In this document: one piece after another, positions 45,030-53,998 of the stretch
Position numbering within the stretch: the first letter of the stretch is position 1
How the letters are laid out: the number at the start of each line of letters is the position of its first letter
Source: Bacillus vallismortis
GTDB taxonomy: Bacteria > Bacillota > Bacilli > Bacillales > Bacillaceae
Reading direction: 5' to 3'
Length of the DNA: 64,000 nucleotides
NCBI RefSeq assembly: GCF_040784915.1
Contig: NZ_CP160797.1
Location: 1,441,001 to 1,505,000, forward strand
Position numbers and translations under genes: made by a program
Notes under the pieces: model-generated
Database searches by the model: none
What the model was told of the DNA's origin: nothing
What the model saw: the letters and a program-made list of their open reading frames with translations, nothing else

Positions 45030-45814
45030 TATTGTTCATTCGTTTCCGCAGCGCCTCTCGGCAAGATGAGAACTTCAACGCGCCGGTTTTTGCTTCGGCC
45101 TTCCGCAGTTTTGTTGGAAGCCACCGGTTTATACTCACCATAGCCCTTGGCACTGAACACTTTTGCGTCAAGCTTAGGGTTTTCAACCAGGAGTCCCATA
45201 AAGTTTACCGCTCTCATGACGCTTAAATGCCAGTTTGATTGGAATTCAGAATTTTTAATTGGCATATTATCCGTATGTCCGCTGATAATGATATTCCTCG
45301 GCGGGTTAATCACAAGAAGAGTGGAAATCTCTTTTGCAAGCCGAACATCTTCCTTACGGATGGTCGCTTTCCCAGAATCAAAGAAAATACTGTCTTTAAT
45401 CGTAATCAGAAGACCTTCACTAGTCAATTTTGTTTCCAGCTGATGTTCGAGCTTTTTATCTTTGATGAACTTTTCTACCTGGCTCTTGACACTTTCAAGT
45501 TCTTCTTGATCAGCCGCTTTTTCTCGATCTTTCTTGTTTTTCTCTTTCTCTTCTTTTTCATCTTTCACTTCATCAATTCCGTCTGAATCGTTTTCAGGAG
45601 GGATGACACTGGAGTAGTCCATCACGCCGGTGCCGCCCGTAAAGACTTCATTAAATGATTTTGAAAGCATTTGAAACTTACCTGCGTCAATCGAGCTGCT
45701 CGCGTACAGCACAATAAATAAAGCCAGGAGAAGAGTTAGAATATCGGCGTAAGGAACCAGCCATGATTCATCAACGTGCTCGTCCTCATGCTTCTTCTTC
45801 TTTTTTCTCGCCAT
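45029..45814 (-). CDS. motB: MotB, flagellar stator protein
   Basis: The 261-residue protein has one membrane helix with the proton-binding Asp in VPYADILTLLLALFIVLYA (near residue 24), a charged linker (about 70-120) and an OmpA-like peptidoglycan-binding domain with IIISGHTDNMPIK and GYGEYKPVASNKTAEGRSKNRRVE. GGAGAGGCGCAAA precedes the ATG at 45814, inside the end of motA. It forms the H+-driven stator with MotA. Confidence 0.97.
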   Translation of the reverse strand: MARKKKKKHEDEHVDESWLVPYADILTLLLALFIVLYASSSIDAGKFQMLSKSFNEVFTGGTGVMDYSSVIPPENDSDGIDEVKDEKEEKEKNKKDREKAADQEELESVKSQVEKFIKDKKLEHQLETKLTSEGLLITIKDSIFFDSGKATIRKEDVRLAKEISTLLVINPPRNIIISGHTDNMPIKNSEFQSNWHLSVMRAVNFMGLLVENPKLDAKVFSAKGYGEYKPVASNKTAEGRSKNRRVEVLILPRGAAETNEQ

Positions 45815-46598
45815 TTTGCGCCTCTCCTTGTTCTGCAAATTTCAAGCGGTCCTTCGCAGGAAGGTACATTAAAAGCTTTTGTTCGATGACTTTCGGTGCT
45901 TGTCCTTCAAGTACGGAAAGGACGCCTTCGATCATGACTTCACGCAGTTTTACTTCTTGTTTTGATTTTCGTTTTAATTTATTCGCGAAAGGATGCCATA
46001 ATACATATCCCGTAAAGATACCGAGAAGGGTGGCAACAAAGGCCGCACTGATGGCGTGTCCAAGCTCATCTGTGTTATCCATATGAGATAGGGCGGCGAT
46101 CAGTCCGATTACAGCGCCGAGTACTCCAAGTGTCGGCGCATACGTTCCTGCCTGTGTGAAAATAGCGGCTCCGGCCTGATGCCTGTCCTCCATTGCTTCG
46201 ACTTCCTCTGTCATGATATCTCTGATAAATTCCGCGCTTTGCCCGTCAACAGCCATGCTGAGCCCGTTTTTGAGGAAAGCATCATCTACATCTTCAATGC
46301 TCGCTTCTAAAGCAAGAAGGCCTTCGCGGCGAGCAAGCTGGGCCCATTCAGAGAACATAGGAATAAGCTCTTCTATTGTCAGCTGTTTGTTTTCCTTAAA
46401 TAACACTTGGAACAGCGCGGGCACTTTTTTAATTTCTTTAGTTGGGAACGCAATGACCACTGCTGAGATTGTCCCGGCGATAATAATTAAAATGGCAGCG
46501 GGGTTTGCAAGCGCGCTGAAACTGACGCCTTTCAGAACCATCCCCACGCTCAATGCCACAAAAGCAAGAATAACACCAATTAACGAAGTTTTATCCAT
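45786..46598 (-). CDS. motA: MotA, flagellar stator protein
   Basis: The 270-residue protein starts MDKTSLIGVILAFVALSVGM at 46598 and has four membrane helices (about 5-23, 28-48, 150-172, 185-205), a large cytoplasmic loop and the proline motif GTYAPTLGVLGAVIGL. Longer frames upstream run into the SigD promoter. It overlaps motB by 29 bases. The SigD promoter at 46640-46666 explains co-regulation with motility. Confidence 0.97.
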   Translation of the reverse strand: MDKTSLIGVILAFVALSVGMVLKGVSFSALANPAAILIIIAGTISAVVIAFPTKEIKKVPALFQVLFKENKQLTIEELIPMFSEWAQLARREGLLALEASIEDVDDAFLKNGLSMAVDGQSAEFIRDIMTEEVEAMEDRHQAGAAIFTQAGTYAPTLGVLGAVIGLIAALSHMDNTDELGHAISAAFVATLLGIFTGYVLWHPFANKLKRKSKQEVKLREVMIEGVLSVLEGQAPKVIEQKLLMYLPAKDRLKFAEQGEAQNGEKKEEEA

Positions 46599-46639
46599 AG
46601 TTTTCACCAAATCCTTTTTTTCTAGCTTGTCTATGGTTA

Positions 46640-46666
46640 ATATCGGTTTCGGTACCCGGAACTTTA
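46640..46666 (-). promoter_or_regulatory. SigD promoter of motA-motB
   Basis: On the minus strand TAAA (46666-46663), then 15 bp, then ACCGATAT (46647-46640), one mismatch from GCCGATAT. It lies 42 bp before motA. Confidence 0.9.
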
Positions 46667-46765
46667 GGGAGATTGTGAATTTGTTCATGAAATATTCAAG
46701 GAAGAGGCATAGAAGGGAGAAATAAACAAATTCGGGGCCTTTCAAAAATTGAAAAGCCCGCGGGT

Positions 46766-46858
46766 TTAGCGGTATTGAAATTGGCAGCTTGCTCGCAAGA
46801 TGTCCTTCAGACGGTTTTCATAACATAATAGAAATAAATATTCACTGTATATAAACAT
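46766..46858 (-). CDS. Small hypothetical peptide, 30 residues
   Basis: On the minus strand TTAAGGAGGGATGGAAC gives GGAGGG seven bases before an ATG at 46858 that opens MFIYSEYLFLLCYENRLKDI and ends in RASCQFQYR. A GC-rich hairpin follows. It occupies the motA-clpE gap, outside both transcripts. The ribosome site is very strong. Function is unknown. Confidence 0.45.
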   Translation of the reverse strand: MFIYSEYLFLLCYENRLKDILRASCQFQYR

Positions 46859-46953
46859 GTTCCATCCCTCCTTAAGAAAAAGTGTAAATGATAAAGGGGA
46901 GTAACACTTCGGGGGAAGGGACGGTATTTTCTCCGTCAAGAGTATGAATCCAC

Positions 46954-46986
46954 AAAAAAACGGCTTCCTAAACAGGAAACCGCTCA
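46954..46986 (-). terminator. Terminator of clpE
   Basis: On the minus strand GAGCGGTTTCCTG TTTA GGAAGCCG followed by TTTTTTTG, just past the clpE stop. Confidence 0.88.
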
Positions 46987-46989
46987 TTG

Positions 46990-49089
46990 TTATTTCGCGT
47001 GCACTTTGATTGTATGATCTTCTGCAGTCACATGGAAACTTGTGATCTCGCTATTGTCAAGCAGGAGATCGGTCATTTCATCTTCCACCCATTCTTGGAT
47101 GGTTCTTCTGAGCGGACGTGCGCCGAATGAAGGGTGGTAGCCCAGCTCAGCGATTTTTTCTTTCGCTTCGTCTGTCACACTCAAGGTGATTCCGCGTTCT
47201 GCCAATGTTTCTTCAAGTTCTCCGAGCAGCAGGCTGACGATTTTGACCAAATGTCCTTTTTCCAGTGAGCGGAACTCAATAATGCTGTCAAAACGGTTGA
47301 GGAACTCAGGTTTAAAGAACATGCTGAGTGAATCAATCAATGTTTGTTCTTCGAATACACTGTCATCTGATTGGAAACCGACTTTCATTTGTTTCTCACC
47401 AGCACCCGCGTTGCTTGTCATAATAATCACAGTGTCTTTAAAGCTTACGGTTCTGCCTTGACTGTCTGTCAGACGGCCGTCCTCCATGATTTGCAGGAAC
47501 ATATGCTGAACGTCAGGGTGTGCTTTTTCAATCTCATCCAGCAACACGATGCTGTAAGGATTGCGGCGCACTTTTTCTGTTAATTGTCCAGCTTCCTCAT
47601 GGCCGACATAACCAGGCGGTGAACCGATGATTTTAGATACGGCGTGTTTCTCCATGTATTCGCTCATATCAAGACGGATAATAGCGTCTTTTGTGCCGAA
47701 TAGTTCATCCGCCAGCGTTTTAGAAAGCTCTGTTTTCCCTACACCAGTAGGACCGACAAAGAGGAAGGAGCCAACGGGTCTGTTTTTGGATTTTAATCCG
47801 GCGCGGCTTCGTCTTACCGCTTTTGCCACTTTTTGAACAGCGGCTTCTTGTCCGATCACACGTTCATGAAGTTTTGCTTCAAGCTCTTTCATTTTTGTTT
47901 GTTCATCCGCCTGCAGCTTGCCGACAGGGATGCCTGTTTTTTGTTCAATGATATCCTGAATATGGTCAGCTTCCACAGTGACAGCGGAATGAGAGGAAGA
48001 GCTGTTTGTTTTTTTCTCTAATGCGATTTCTTCATCACGGAGTTTTGCCGCCAGTTCGTAATTTTCCTCTTCCAGCGCTTTTGCTTTTTCGGCTTCAATC
48101 GCAGTTAAGCGTTCCGCCGCATCCTCATCATTCAGCTCATCAATTAACAGGTTGGCTTTTGAACCAGCTTCATCTAATAAGTCAATTGCTTTATCCGGCA
48201 GGTGTCTGTCCTGAATATAGCGGGATGATAAAGTCACACATGCTTTGATTGCTTCATCACTGAATGTCACGCCATGGTATGCTTCGTATTTGTCTTTGAT
48301 CCCTTGCAGAATGAGGATGGCCTGTTCTATTGAAGGTTCCTGCACCATGATAGGCTGAAAACGTCTTTCCAGCGCGGCATCTTTTTCGATTTGACGGTAT
48401 TCTTTCAGTGTTGTCGCACCGATGACTTGCAGTTCGCCTCTGGCAAGGGCGGGTTTGAGAATGTTGCCTGCATCCATAGAGCCTTCTGCAGAGCCTGCGC
48501 CAACGAGAAGATGAATTTCGTCAATGAACAGAATGACATTTTTTCGTTCTTTCAGCTCAGTGATCAGCTGTTTCATTCTCTCTTCAAATTGGCCTCTGAT
48601 TCCTGTGTTTGCAACAAGGGATGCAACGTCAAGCAAGTAAAGTTCTTTGTTTTTCAGTTTGTTTGGAACATCGCCTTCAGCAATTTTTAAAGCGAGTCCT
48701 TCGGCGATGGCGGTTTTCCCTACACCCGGCTCACCAATGAGAACAGGATTGTTTTTGTTGCGGCGGTTCAGAATTTCGATCACGCGAGCGATTTCTTCAT
48801 CACGGCCGATGACGGGGTCAATGAGACCGGCTTTTGCACCGTTTGTGATATTTTGAGCCAGCTCATCAAGCAACCCTTTTTTCTCGCTTTGTTTTGCTGC
48901 GTTTTGTTCTTTCGGCTGGAACGCTTGTTCAAACGGAAAACCGAAAGATTGAGGACCCATGCTCATTGAAGGTTTACGGGTCAGTTCGTTATAGCAAGTT
49001 TCACATAATACCATTTGTTTATGAACGGAATTAATTTGCATGTTAAGGCGAATCGTCGCCTCGTTTTGATGACAATGTTGACAACGCAT
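46990..49089 (-). CDS. clpE: ClpE, AAA+ unfoldase of the ClpEP protease
   Basis: The 699-residue ATPase has an N-terminal four-Cys zinc finger ([11 protein letters not shown] ... LCETCYNE, residues 1-35), AAA domain 1 with Walker A GEPGVGKT near 118, a UVR-type coiled middle region ([25 protein letters not shown] near 330) and AAA domain 2 with Walker [13 protein letters not shown] near 445. It feeds damaged proteins to ClpP during heat stress. Five CtsR operators upstream explain tight repression. Confidence 0.97.
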   Translation of the reverse strand: MRCQHCHQNEATIRLNMQINSVHKQMVLCETCYNELTRKPSMSMGPQSFGFPFEQAFQPKEQNAAKQSEKKGLLDELAQNITNGAKAGLIDPVIGRDEEIARVIEILNRRNKNNPVLIGEPGVGKTAIAEGLALKIAEGDVPNKLKNKELYLLDVASLVANTGIRGQFEERMKQLITELKERKNVILFIDEIHLLVGAGSAEGSMDAGNILKPALARGELQVIGATTLKEYRQIEKDAALERRFQPIMVQEPSIEQAILILQGIKDKYEAYHGVTFSDEAIKACVTLSSRYIQDRHLPDKAIDLLDEAGSKANLLIDELNDEDAAERLTAIEAEKAKALEEENYELAAKLRDEEIALEKKTNSSSSHSAVTVEADHIQDIIEQKTGIPVGKLQADEQTKMKELEAKLHERVIGQEAAVQKVAKAVRRSRAGLKSKNRPVGSFLFVGPTGVGKTELSKTLADELFGTKDAIIRLDMSEYMEKHAVSKIIGSPPGYVGHEEAGQLTEKVRRNPYSIVLLDEIEKAHPDVQHMFLQIMEDGRLTDSQGRTVSFKDTVIIMTSNAGAGEKQMKVGFQSDDSVFEEQTLIDSLSMFFKPEFLNRFDSIIEFRSLEKGHLVKIVSLLLGELEETLAERGITLSVTDEAKEKIAELGYHPSFGARPLRRTIQEWVEDEMTDLLLDNSEITSFHVTAEDHTIKVHAK

Positions 49090-49110
49090 TTGCCAAAACC
49101 TCCTTAAAAA

Positions 49111-49127
49111 TTTGATCTATTTTGACC
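49111..49127 (-). promoter_or_regulatory. CtsR operator 1 of clpE
   Basis: On the minus strand GGTCAAAATAGATCAAA: two heptads (GGTCAAA and GATCAAA) 3 bp apart, matching RGTCAAANANRGTCAAA with one mismatch. Confidence 0.85.
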
Positions 49128-49155
49128 AATGAATGTGAATAAAAAGGCCGATTGA

Positions 49156-49172
49156 ATTTGACCTTCTTTGAC
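49156..49172 (-). promoter_or_regulatory. CtsR operator 2 of clpE
   Basis: On the minus strand AGTCAAAGAAGGTCAAA is a complete pair of CtsR heptads. Confidence 0.93.
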
Positions 49173-49231
49173 TATTAGTATACGGGAAACTTATCGGCTT
49201 TCAAAACAATATGCTCAGAGCAGTCTGACTA

Positions 49232-49248
49232 TTTGACTAACTTTGACC
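49232..49248 (-). promoter_or_regulatory. CtsR operator 3 of clpE
   Basis: On the minus strand GGTCAAAGTTAGTCAAA is a complete pair of CtsR heptads. Confidence 0.92.
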
Positions 49249-49275
49249 AATTGGTTTTTAAAAAAGGCCGGCTCG

Positions 49276-49292
49276 TTTGACCAACTTTGATT
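49276..49292 (-). promoter_or_regulatory. CtsR operator 4 of clpE
   Basis: On the minus strand AATCAAAGTTGGTCAAA has one perfect heptad and one with a single mismatch. Confidence 0.85.
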
Positions 49293-49302
49293 CATAGTAT
49301 AC

Positions 49303-49319
49303 TCTGACCTTCTTTGACT
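49303..49319 (-). promoter_or_regulatory. CtsR operator 5 of clpE
   Basis: On the minus strand AGTCAAAGAAGGTCAGA has one perfect heptad and one with a single mismatch. Confidence 0.83.
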
Positions 49320-49454
49320 TTCAAGTCATTTGCGCAAAATGTTTTTAAATTGTTTACAAAGTAAAACAAGTTTTCCCCTTCTTTTCAAGGAACTTGTCTC
49401 ATAGGTTATAAAAGGCACATGTGGACAAAACTGCGGTTCGTTCGGAGGGGAGAA

Positions 49455-50498
49455 ATGGAACAATCAAAAGGGTCAGCAAGTCAGCTTGCCTTTGTGTATG
49501 TCGGCACAGTAGTCGGAGCTGGGTTTGCGACTGGCAGGGAAATTGTTGAGTTTTTTCTGAAGTTCGGCTGGTTCGGTTTATTCGGTATTATCGTCAGCGG
49601 CGGAATGTTTACGTTTCTCGGGGCCAAGCTGATGATCATTTCAAAACGAATCAATGCCAAGTCCTATCAAGAAATGAACATATTCTTGTTCGGGGCGAAG
49701 GCTGGGCGGTTTATTAATGTGTTTATGCTGTTTGTACTCCTCGGCGTCACTTCTGTTATGCTTTCCGGGGCAGGGGCGCTTTTTGAGGAACAGCTGGGGC
49801 TGTCCCCTCAGATTGGGATGCTGATTACAATCGGTTTGAGCTTAATTGTGATGACTGGAGGAGTAAAAGGCATTTTCGGTGTCAATGTGTTTGTTGTTCC
49901 TCTTTTAATCATCTTTTCTATGATTGTGGTGGCCGACTCTTTTATTTTCAGCGAGTCGCGGAACGCAGCGCAGTGGGGATGGCCGCACCGCTGGGACTGG
50001 CTGTTATCAGCGTTTTCTTACGGCGCTTTAAATTTATCGCTTGCCCAAGCGGTCTTGGTTCCGCTGGCGAATGAAATGTCATCGGAAAAAGTGATAAAAA
50101 AGGGCGCTTTAGTCGGAGGGGCGATGCTGACGATTGTGCTGTCCGCGAGTTTTCTGTCTTTGTCGATGCTCCCGGATGTATTTTTGTACGATATACCGAT
50201 GGCTCAAGTCGTTTATCTCTTTGCGCGGTCTGTCCATTTGATTTATTTGCTCATTATTTTCGGTGAAGTGTTCACATCGGTTATCGGCAATCTATATGGA
50301 TTGGAAAAACAAGTGCAGAGCTTTCTTCCAATGAAAAGCAAATATATCTTTGCAGCCATTATGACCACGGCTTATATTACGAGCCAAATAGGATACGGCA
50401 AGCTCATTTCAACGATTTATCCATTGTTTGGCTATGTGAGTCTGGCGTTCATAGGCGCCCTGATTTGCAAAAAGGTTCCCCGGCGGCGCAGTTTGTAA
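49455..50498 (+). CDS. ykvI: YkvI, LeuT-fold-like membrane transporter
   Basis: The 347-residue protein has about ten membrane helices. The N-terminal FVYVGTVVGAGFATGREIVEFF has the unwound Gly-rich first helix typical of APC/LeuT-fold carriers. GGAGGGGAGAA precedes the ATG at 49455. The family is a small branch with unknown substrate. It lies divergent from clpE with the CtsR region between them, and ends at a hairpin before the queC operon. Confidence 0.85.
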   Translation: MEQSKGSASQLAFVYVGTVVGAGFATGREIVEFFLKFGWFGLFGIIVSGGMFTFLGAKLMIISKRINAKSYQEMNIFLFGAKAGRFINVFMLFVLLGVTSVMLSGAGALFEEQLGLSPQIGMLITIGLSLIVMTGGVKGIFGVNVFVVPLLIIFSMIVVADSFIFSESRNAAQWGWPHRWDWLLSAFSYGALNLSLAQAVLVPLANEMSSEKVIKKGALVGGAMLTIVLSASFLSLSMLPDVFLYDIPMAQVVYLFARSVHLIYLLIIFGEVFTSVIGNLYGLEKQVQSFLPMKSKYIFAAIMTTAYITSQIGYGKLISTIYPLFGYVSLAFIGALICKKVPRRRSL

Positions 50499-50507
50499 AT
50501 ACAAGTA

Positions 50508-50567
50508 ATGAAGTGAGCCGTCATTGCAGAACAATGATTGATCGGGAAGTCAGGGCTTACTTTTTTA
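50508..50567 (+). terminator. Terminator of ykvI
   Basis: AAGTGAGCC at 50512 can pair with GGGCTTACTT ahead of TTTTTATTG, with a second small stem (GTCATTG with CAATGAT) inside. The structure ends just before the queC promoter. Confidence 0.6.
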
Positions 50568-50597
50568 TTGTCAAGAAAAACAACATTATGGTAAGAT
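50568..50597 (+). promoter_or_regulatory. Probable SigA promoter of the preQ1-queCDEF transcript
   Basis: TTGTCA (50568-50573) and TAAGAT (50592-50597) are 18 bp apart, about 45 bp upstream of the preQ1 aptamer. Confidence 0.62.
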
Positions 50598-50639
50598 AGT
50601 AGAAGTGAAAAATTGAAGAAAATCCGTGCGATATGCGGG

Positions 50640-50673
50640 AGAGGTTCTAGCTACACCCTCTATAAAAAACTAA
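50640..50673 (+). promoter_or_regulatory. preQ1-I riboswitch
   Basis: AGAGGTTCTAGC, ACACCCTCT and AAAAAACTAA give the compact H-type pseudoknot of the preQ1 class I aptamer, the smallest known riboswitch aptamer class. A terminator follows. PreQ1 binding should stop queCDEF transcription. Confidence 0.97.
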
Positions 50674-50678
50674 GGACG

Positions 50679-50708
50679 AGCTGTATCCTTGGATACGGCC
50701 TTTTTTAT
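50679..50708 (+). terminator. preQ1 riboswitch terminator
   Basis: GCTGTATCC TT GGATACGGC followed by CTTTTTTATG. Confidence 0.9.
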
Positions 50709-50806
50709 GTTTTTCTAGAGCACCTTCCGAAAAGGTGTTTTTTTGTGTGAATCAGCTGTAGCGATGTCTCTCGCCGATGGTTTTATTGCGGAAAAGGAGA
50801 GGAATC

Positions 50807-51466
50807 ATGAAAAAAGAAAAAGCAATTGTCGTATTCAGCGGCGGTCAAGACAGTACCACTTGCTTACTGTGGGCTTTAAAGGAATTCAAAGAAGTCGAAA
50901 CGGTGACTTTTCATTATAATCAGCGTCATTCGCAGGAAGTTGAAGTGGCAAAATCGATTGCGGAAAAGCTTGGTGTGAAAAACCATTTGCTCGATATGTC
51001 ACTTTTAAATCAGCTTGCACCGAATGCCCTGACAAGAAATGATATTGAGATAGAGGCAAAAGACGGTGAACTGCCATCCACATTTGTTCCGGGACGGAAT
51101 TTGGTATTTTTATCTTTTGCATCTATTCTGGCATATCAAATTGGCGCGCGCCACATTATTACAGGAGTCTGCGAGACAGACTTCAGCGGTTATCCTGACT
51201 GCCGTGATGAATTCGTGAAATCTTGCAACGTAACGGTAAACCTGGCAATGGAGAAGCCGTTTGTGATTCATACGCCTCTCATGTGGCTCAATAAGGCGGA
51301 AACATGGAAGCTTGCAGATGAGCTTGGCGCCCTTGATTTTGTGAAAAACAACACGCTGACATGCTATAACGGCATCATCGCAGACGGCTGCGGCGAATGT
51401 CCGGCATGTCACCTTCGTTTAAAAGGCTATGAAGAATATATGGCGATGAAAGGAGAGCGTGCATAA
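50807..51466 (+). CDS. queC: QueC, 7-cyano-7-deazaguanine synthase
   Basis: The 219-residue enzyme has the PP-loop [17 protein letters not shown] (residue 8) and a C-terminal zinc site [10 protein letters not shown] with an upstream Cys in TCYNG. It makes preQ0 from 7-carboxy-7-deazaguanine with ATP and ammonia. GGAGAGGAATC precedes the ATG at 50807. First gene of queCDEF; the next gene overlaps by eight bases. Confidence 0.97.
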   Translation: MKKEKAIVVFSGGQDSTTCLLWALKEFKEVETVTFHYNQRHSQEVEVAKSIAEKLGVKNHLLDMSLLNQLAPNALTRNDIEIEAKDGELPSTFVPGRNLVFLSFASILAYQIGARHIITGVCETDFSGYPDCRDEFVKSCNVTVNLAMEKPFVIHTPLMWLNKAETWKLADELGALDFVKNNTLTCYNGIIADGCGECPACHLRLKGYEEYMAMKGERA

Positions 51467-51908
51467 ATTGTTATCTCAAATTTATCCCCAGGCCCAGCAT
51501 CCTTATTCATTTGAATTGAATAAGGACATGCACATCTCAGCTGCTCATTTTATCCCTCGGGAAAGTGCTGGAGCGTGCAGCAGGGTTCACGGGCATACGT
51601 ATACCGTCAATATAACCGTTGCCGGCGACGAACTTGACGACTCCGGCTTCCTTGTCAATTTCAGCGTGCTCAAAAAACTGGTGCACGGAAACTATGATCA
51701 TACGCTTTTAAATGATCATGAAGAATTTTCTCAGGACGATCGGTATTCGGTGCCGACAACTGAAGTTGTGGCGAAAACGATTTATGACAACGTACAGGCT
51801 TATTTAGACACATTGGAGAATAAGCCAAGCTGTGTACAGGTGTTTGTCCGGGAAACACCGACAAGTTACTGTGTCTACCGTCCGAAAAAGGGTGGTTTGA
51901 ATGGCTAA
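51459..51908 (+). CDS. queD: QueD, 6-carboxy-tetrahydropterin synthase
   Basis: The 149-residue protein keeps the zinc ligands in ISAAHFI and VHGHTYTV, a conserved Cys in GACSRVHGH and the catalytic Glu near the C-terminus ([10 protein letters not shown]). It makes 6-carboxytetrahydropterin from dihydroneopterin triphosphate. The GTG at 51459 overlaps queC; a TTG at 51468 is an alternative start at longer spacing from AAAGGAG. Confidence 0.96.
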   Translation: MHKLLSQIYPQAQHPYSFELNKDMHISAAHFIPRESAGACSRVHGHTYTVNITVAGDELDDSGFLVNFSVLKKLVHGNYDHTLLNDHEEFSQDDRYSVPTTEVVAKTIYDNVQAYLDTLENKPSCVQVFVRETPTSYCVYRPKKGGLNG

Positions 51909-52632
51909 AGGAATTCCTGTATTAGAAATTTTCGGCCCGACGATTCAAGGAGAAGGCATGGTAATCGGACAAAAAACGATGTTCGTTCGCACAGCCGGCT
52001 GTGATTATTCCTGCAGCTGGTGTGACTCCGCCTTCACTTGGGACGGGTCTGCTAAAAAAGATATTCGATGGATGACGGCTGAGGAGATTTTTGCAGAGCT
52101 TAAAGACATTGGGGGAGACGCGTTTTCCCACGTGACGATCTCGGGCGGCAATCCGGCCCTGTTAAAACAGCTGGGTGCTTTTATCGAACTGCTGAAGGAA
52201 AATAACATTCGTGCAGCGCTTGAAACCCAGGGGACTGTTTATCAGGAGTGGTTTACGCTGATCGATGATCTGACAATTTCTCCAAAACCGCCAAGCTCAA
52301 AAATGGTAACGAACTTTCAAAAGCTTGATTACATTTTGACATCACTTAAAGAGAATAACAGACAGCATGCTGTCAGCTTAAAGGTTGTCATTTTTAATGA
52401 TGAAGATATGGCGTTTGCCAAAACCGTGCACAAGCGTTACCCGGGAATCCCGTTTTATTTACAAGTCGGTAATGATGACGTTCATACGACAGATGATCAG
52501 ACATTGATTGCACATTTGCTTGGAAAATACGAAGCGCTTGTTGATAAGGTAGCTGCCGATGCGGAGCTGAATCTCGTCAGAGTGCTTCCGCAGCTGCACA
52601 CCCTGTTATGGGGCAACAAACGCGGCGTATAA
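51901..52632 (+). CDS. queE: QueE, radical SAM 7-carboxy-7-deazaguanine synthase
   Basis: The 243-residue enzyme has the radical-SAM Cys cluster in [17 protein letters not shown] (near residues 31-38), the N-terminal [19 protein letters not shown] substrate motif, and TISGGNPAL. It contracts the pterin ring to 7-carboxy-7-deazaguanine. It overlaps queD by eight bases. It precedes queF by 17 bases. Confidence 0.97.
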   Translation: MAKGIPVLEIFGPTIQGEGMVIGQKTMFVRTAGCDYSCSWCDSAFTWDGSAKKDIRWMTAEEIFAELKDIGGDAFSHVTISGGNPALLKQLGAFIELLKENNIRAALETQGTVYQEWFTLIDDLTISPKPPSSKMVTNFQKLDYILTSLKENNRQHAVSLKVVIFNDEDMAFAKTVHKRYPGIPFYLQVGNDDVHTTDDQTLIAHLLGKYEALVDKVAADAELNLVRVLPQLHTLLWGNKRGV

Positions 52633-52649
52633 TAGAAAGGAAGATAAAT

Positions 52650-53147
52650 ATGACGACAAGAAAAGAATCAGAATTAGAAGGTGTCACACTGCTTGGCAAC
52701 CAAGGAACAAACTATTTGTTTGAATATGCGCCGGACGTGCTGGAGTCATTCCCGAATAAACATGTAAACCGTGATTACTTTGTAAAATTCAACTGCCCAG
52801 AATTTACATCTTTATGCCCGAAAACAGGACAGCCTGACTTTGCAACAATCTACATCAGCTATATTCCTGATGAAAAAATGGTTGAAAGCAAATCATTAAA
52901 GCTGTACCTATTCAGCTTCAGAAACCATGGTGACTTCCACGAAGACTGCATGAACATCATCATGAATGACTTAATCGAATTAATGGACCCGCGCTACATT
53001 GAAGTATGGGGCAAATTTACGCCAAGAGGCGGAATTTCCATTGACCCGTACACAAACTACGGAAAGCCGGGAACGAAGTACGAGAAAATGGCCGAGTATC
53101 GTATGATGAATCATGATTTGTATCCGGAGACGATTGATAATCGATAA
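52650..53147 (+). CDS. queF: QueF, NADPH-dependent preQ0 nitrile reductase
   Basis: The 165-residue type I QueF has the active-site Cys in [18 protein letters not shown] (second Cys near 55), the catalytic Asp in [10 protein letters not shown] and the C-terminal REDHGDFHE-like [13 protein letters not shown] segment. It reduces preQ0 to preQ1. AGAAAGGAAG precedes the ATG at 52650. The last 126 coding bases (from 53022) are repeated downstream at 55770-55895, so the 3' end may have been supplied by an inserted element. The protein remains full length. Confidence 0.97.
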   Translation: MTTRKESELEGVTLLGNQGTNYLFEYAPDVLESFPNKHVNRDYFVKFNCPEFTSLCPKTGQPDFATIYISYIPDEKMVESKSLKLYLFSFRNHGDFHEDCMNIIMNDLIELMDPRYIEVWGKFTPRGGISIDPYTNYGKPGTKYEKMAEYRMMNHDLYPETIDNR

Positions 53148-53154
53148 GGAATCC
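53022..53154. repeat. Left copy of queF 3'-end direct repeat (candidate attachment region)
   Basis: These 133 bp match 55770-55902 with six substitutions and no gaps. Four differences are silent third-position changes, one gives Ile for Val near the end (TIDNR against TVDNR), and one follows the stop. The offset between copies is 2748 bp. This is the copy that completes the functional queF. Confidence 0.93.
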
Positions 53155-53299
53155 GTTGTGTGAGACGAAGTGATGTTGCTGTAAAATACTGACATTTAGC
53201 GTCAATTTTAGGCGGGAATGTGACCCTACTGTGACCTGAGGTGCAACCTGAACTGTGACTTTTATGCAGCTGAAAATTGATAGAACAGAAGCAGTTTAA

Positions 53300-53331
53300 G
53301 GCGTACGATTTAGTACGTCTTTTCTTATTTT
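53300..53331 (+). terminator. Terminator-like hairpin after queF
   Basis: AGGCGTAC GATTTA GTACGTCT followed by TTTCTTATTTT. It would now end the queCDEF transcript in place of the displaced one after the right repeat. Confidence 0.68.
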
Positions 53332-53370
53332 ATCCACTAAAAAATGCTCTGCAAAGGACATCACTCTTAA

Positions 53371-53559
53371 TCTAGACTTTTAATTGGTTTATATATTTTA
53401 GGTTTACCAAATGCAGTTTTTTCTTTGAGCGCATTGATTAATATGGAAAGAATAAAACCGGTTAAGAAGATCGGGAGGACAAGCTTATTTTTGAGACAGG
53501 ATGTAGAGACCTTGAAAAAGGAACTTGAAGCTAATCAGAAATATCGTCCAAACAAATAA
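53371..53559 (+). pseudogene. Helix-turn-helix (excisionase-like) gene fragment
   Basis: A frame open from 53371 ends SALINMERIKPVKKIGRTSL and then FLRQDVETLKKELEANQ, the recognition helix and wing of excisionase or phage-type HTH proteins (pattern RIKPVKKIGRTxLFxxxDVE). The first part of the domain is missing and there is no clear start; an internal ATG at 53443 would give 38 residues. It looks like the remnant of an element-borne regulator. Confidence 0.55.
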
Positions 53560-53560
53560 A

Positions 53561-53593
53561 CCCCTCACTATGATGTGAAGGGGTGTTTTTTAA
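53561..53593. terminator. Terminator between the HTH fragment and the DUF1433-like gene
   Basis: ACCCCTCAC TATGAT GTGAAGGGGT followed by GTTTTTT. A very similar but cut sequence occurs at 55748-55769 next to the right repeat. Confidence 0.82.
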
Positions 53594-53955
53594 TATTCAC
53601 ATGGTTTTTCTTCGCATTCTGGCTTTTCTTTAGCATCAACATACGATGAAGTTATAGTGTCATTTGACTTGTCATAAATCCCCCAAAACTCTTTTTCTTT
53701 GTTTCCGTTCAAATACCCCTCTGCATTAATACCGCCCATTGGATCTATTTCATATTTGTCCGAGAACTCAATTTTATCTATACCTTCATAGTTAGCATTT
53801 ATGTAATCAGTCATTCGTTTTTTAGCTTTATCAAATAGTTCTAGTTCTGCAGTCTTAACTTTTTCTTGCTTTTCATCATATTGGTGTTTCATGTATATTC
53901 CCCCAAGTGTTATAATGATGATTGCTGACAACAGGATAATAATGTATTTTTTCAT
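53590..53955 (-). CDS. Membrane-anchored DUF1433-like protein, candidate immunity protein
   Basis: The 121-residue protein has an N-terminal membrane helix (residues 4-21, KYIIILLSAIIIITLGGIYM) and a small exported domain with KMTDYIxxNYEGIDKIEFSD-like and PMGGINAEGYLNGNKEKEF segments, which I recognise as DUF1433-type. No lipobox Cys follows the helix. DUF1433 proteins (TilA) protect staphylococci from the lipase toxin TslA. It is divergent from the lipase gene, with 43 bp between start codons. GAAAGGATGG precedes the ATG. Immunity is inferred from family and place. Confidence 0.75.
   Translation of the reverse strand: MKKYIIILLSAIIIITLGGIYMKHQYDEKQEKVKTAELELFDKAKKRMTDYINANYEGIDKIEFSDKYEIDPMGGINAEGYLNGNKEKEFWGIYDKSNDTITSSYVDAKEKPECEEKPCEY
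53908..53916 (+). promoter_or_regulatory. Extended -10 promoter candidate for the lipase gene, inside the divergent ORF
   Basis: TGTTATAAT is an extended -10 (TGn plus TATAAT) located 82 bp before the lipase ATG and within the first codons of the opposite gene. The -35 region (TTCATG) is weak. Transcripts of the two genes would overlap at their 5' ends. Confidence 0.45.
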
Positions 53956-53998
53956 AAAACCATCCTTTCAGTGCTTATTTTACATGAGGAGTGTGTCA

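Noticed and set aside
46599-46745. 49-codon N-terminal extension of MotA
   Set aside because: It spans the SigD promoter and lacks a ribosome site; MotA proteins start MDKTSLIG.
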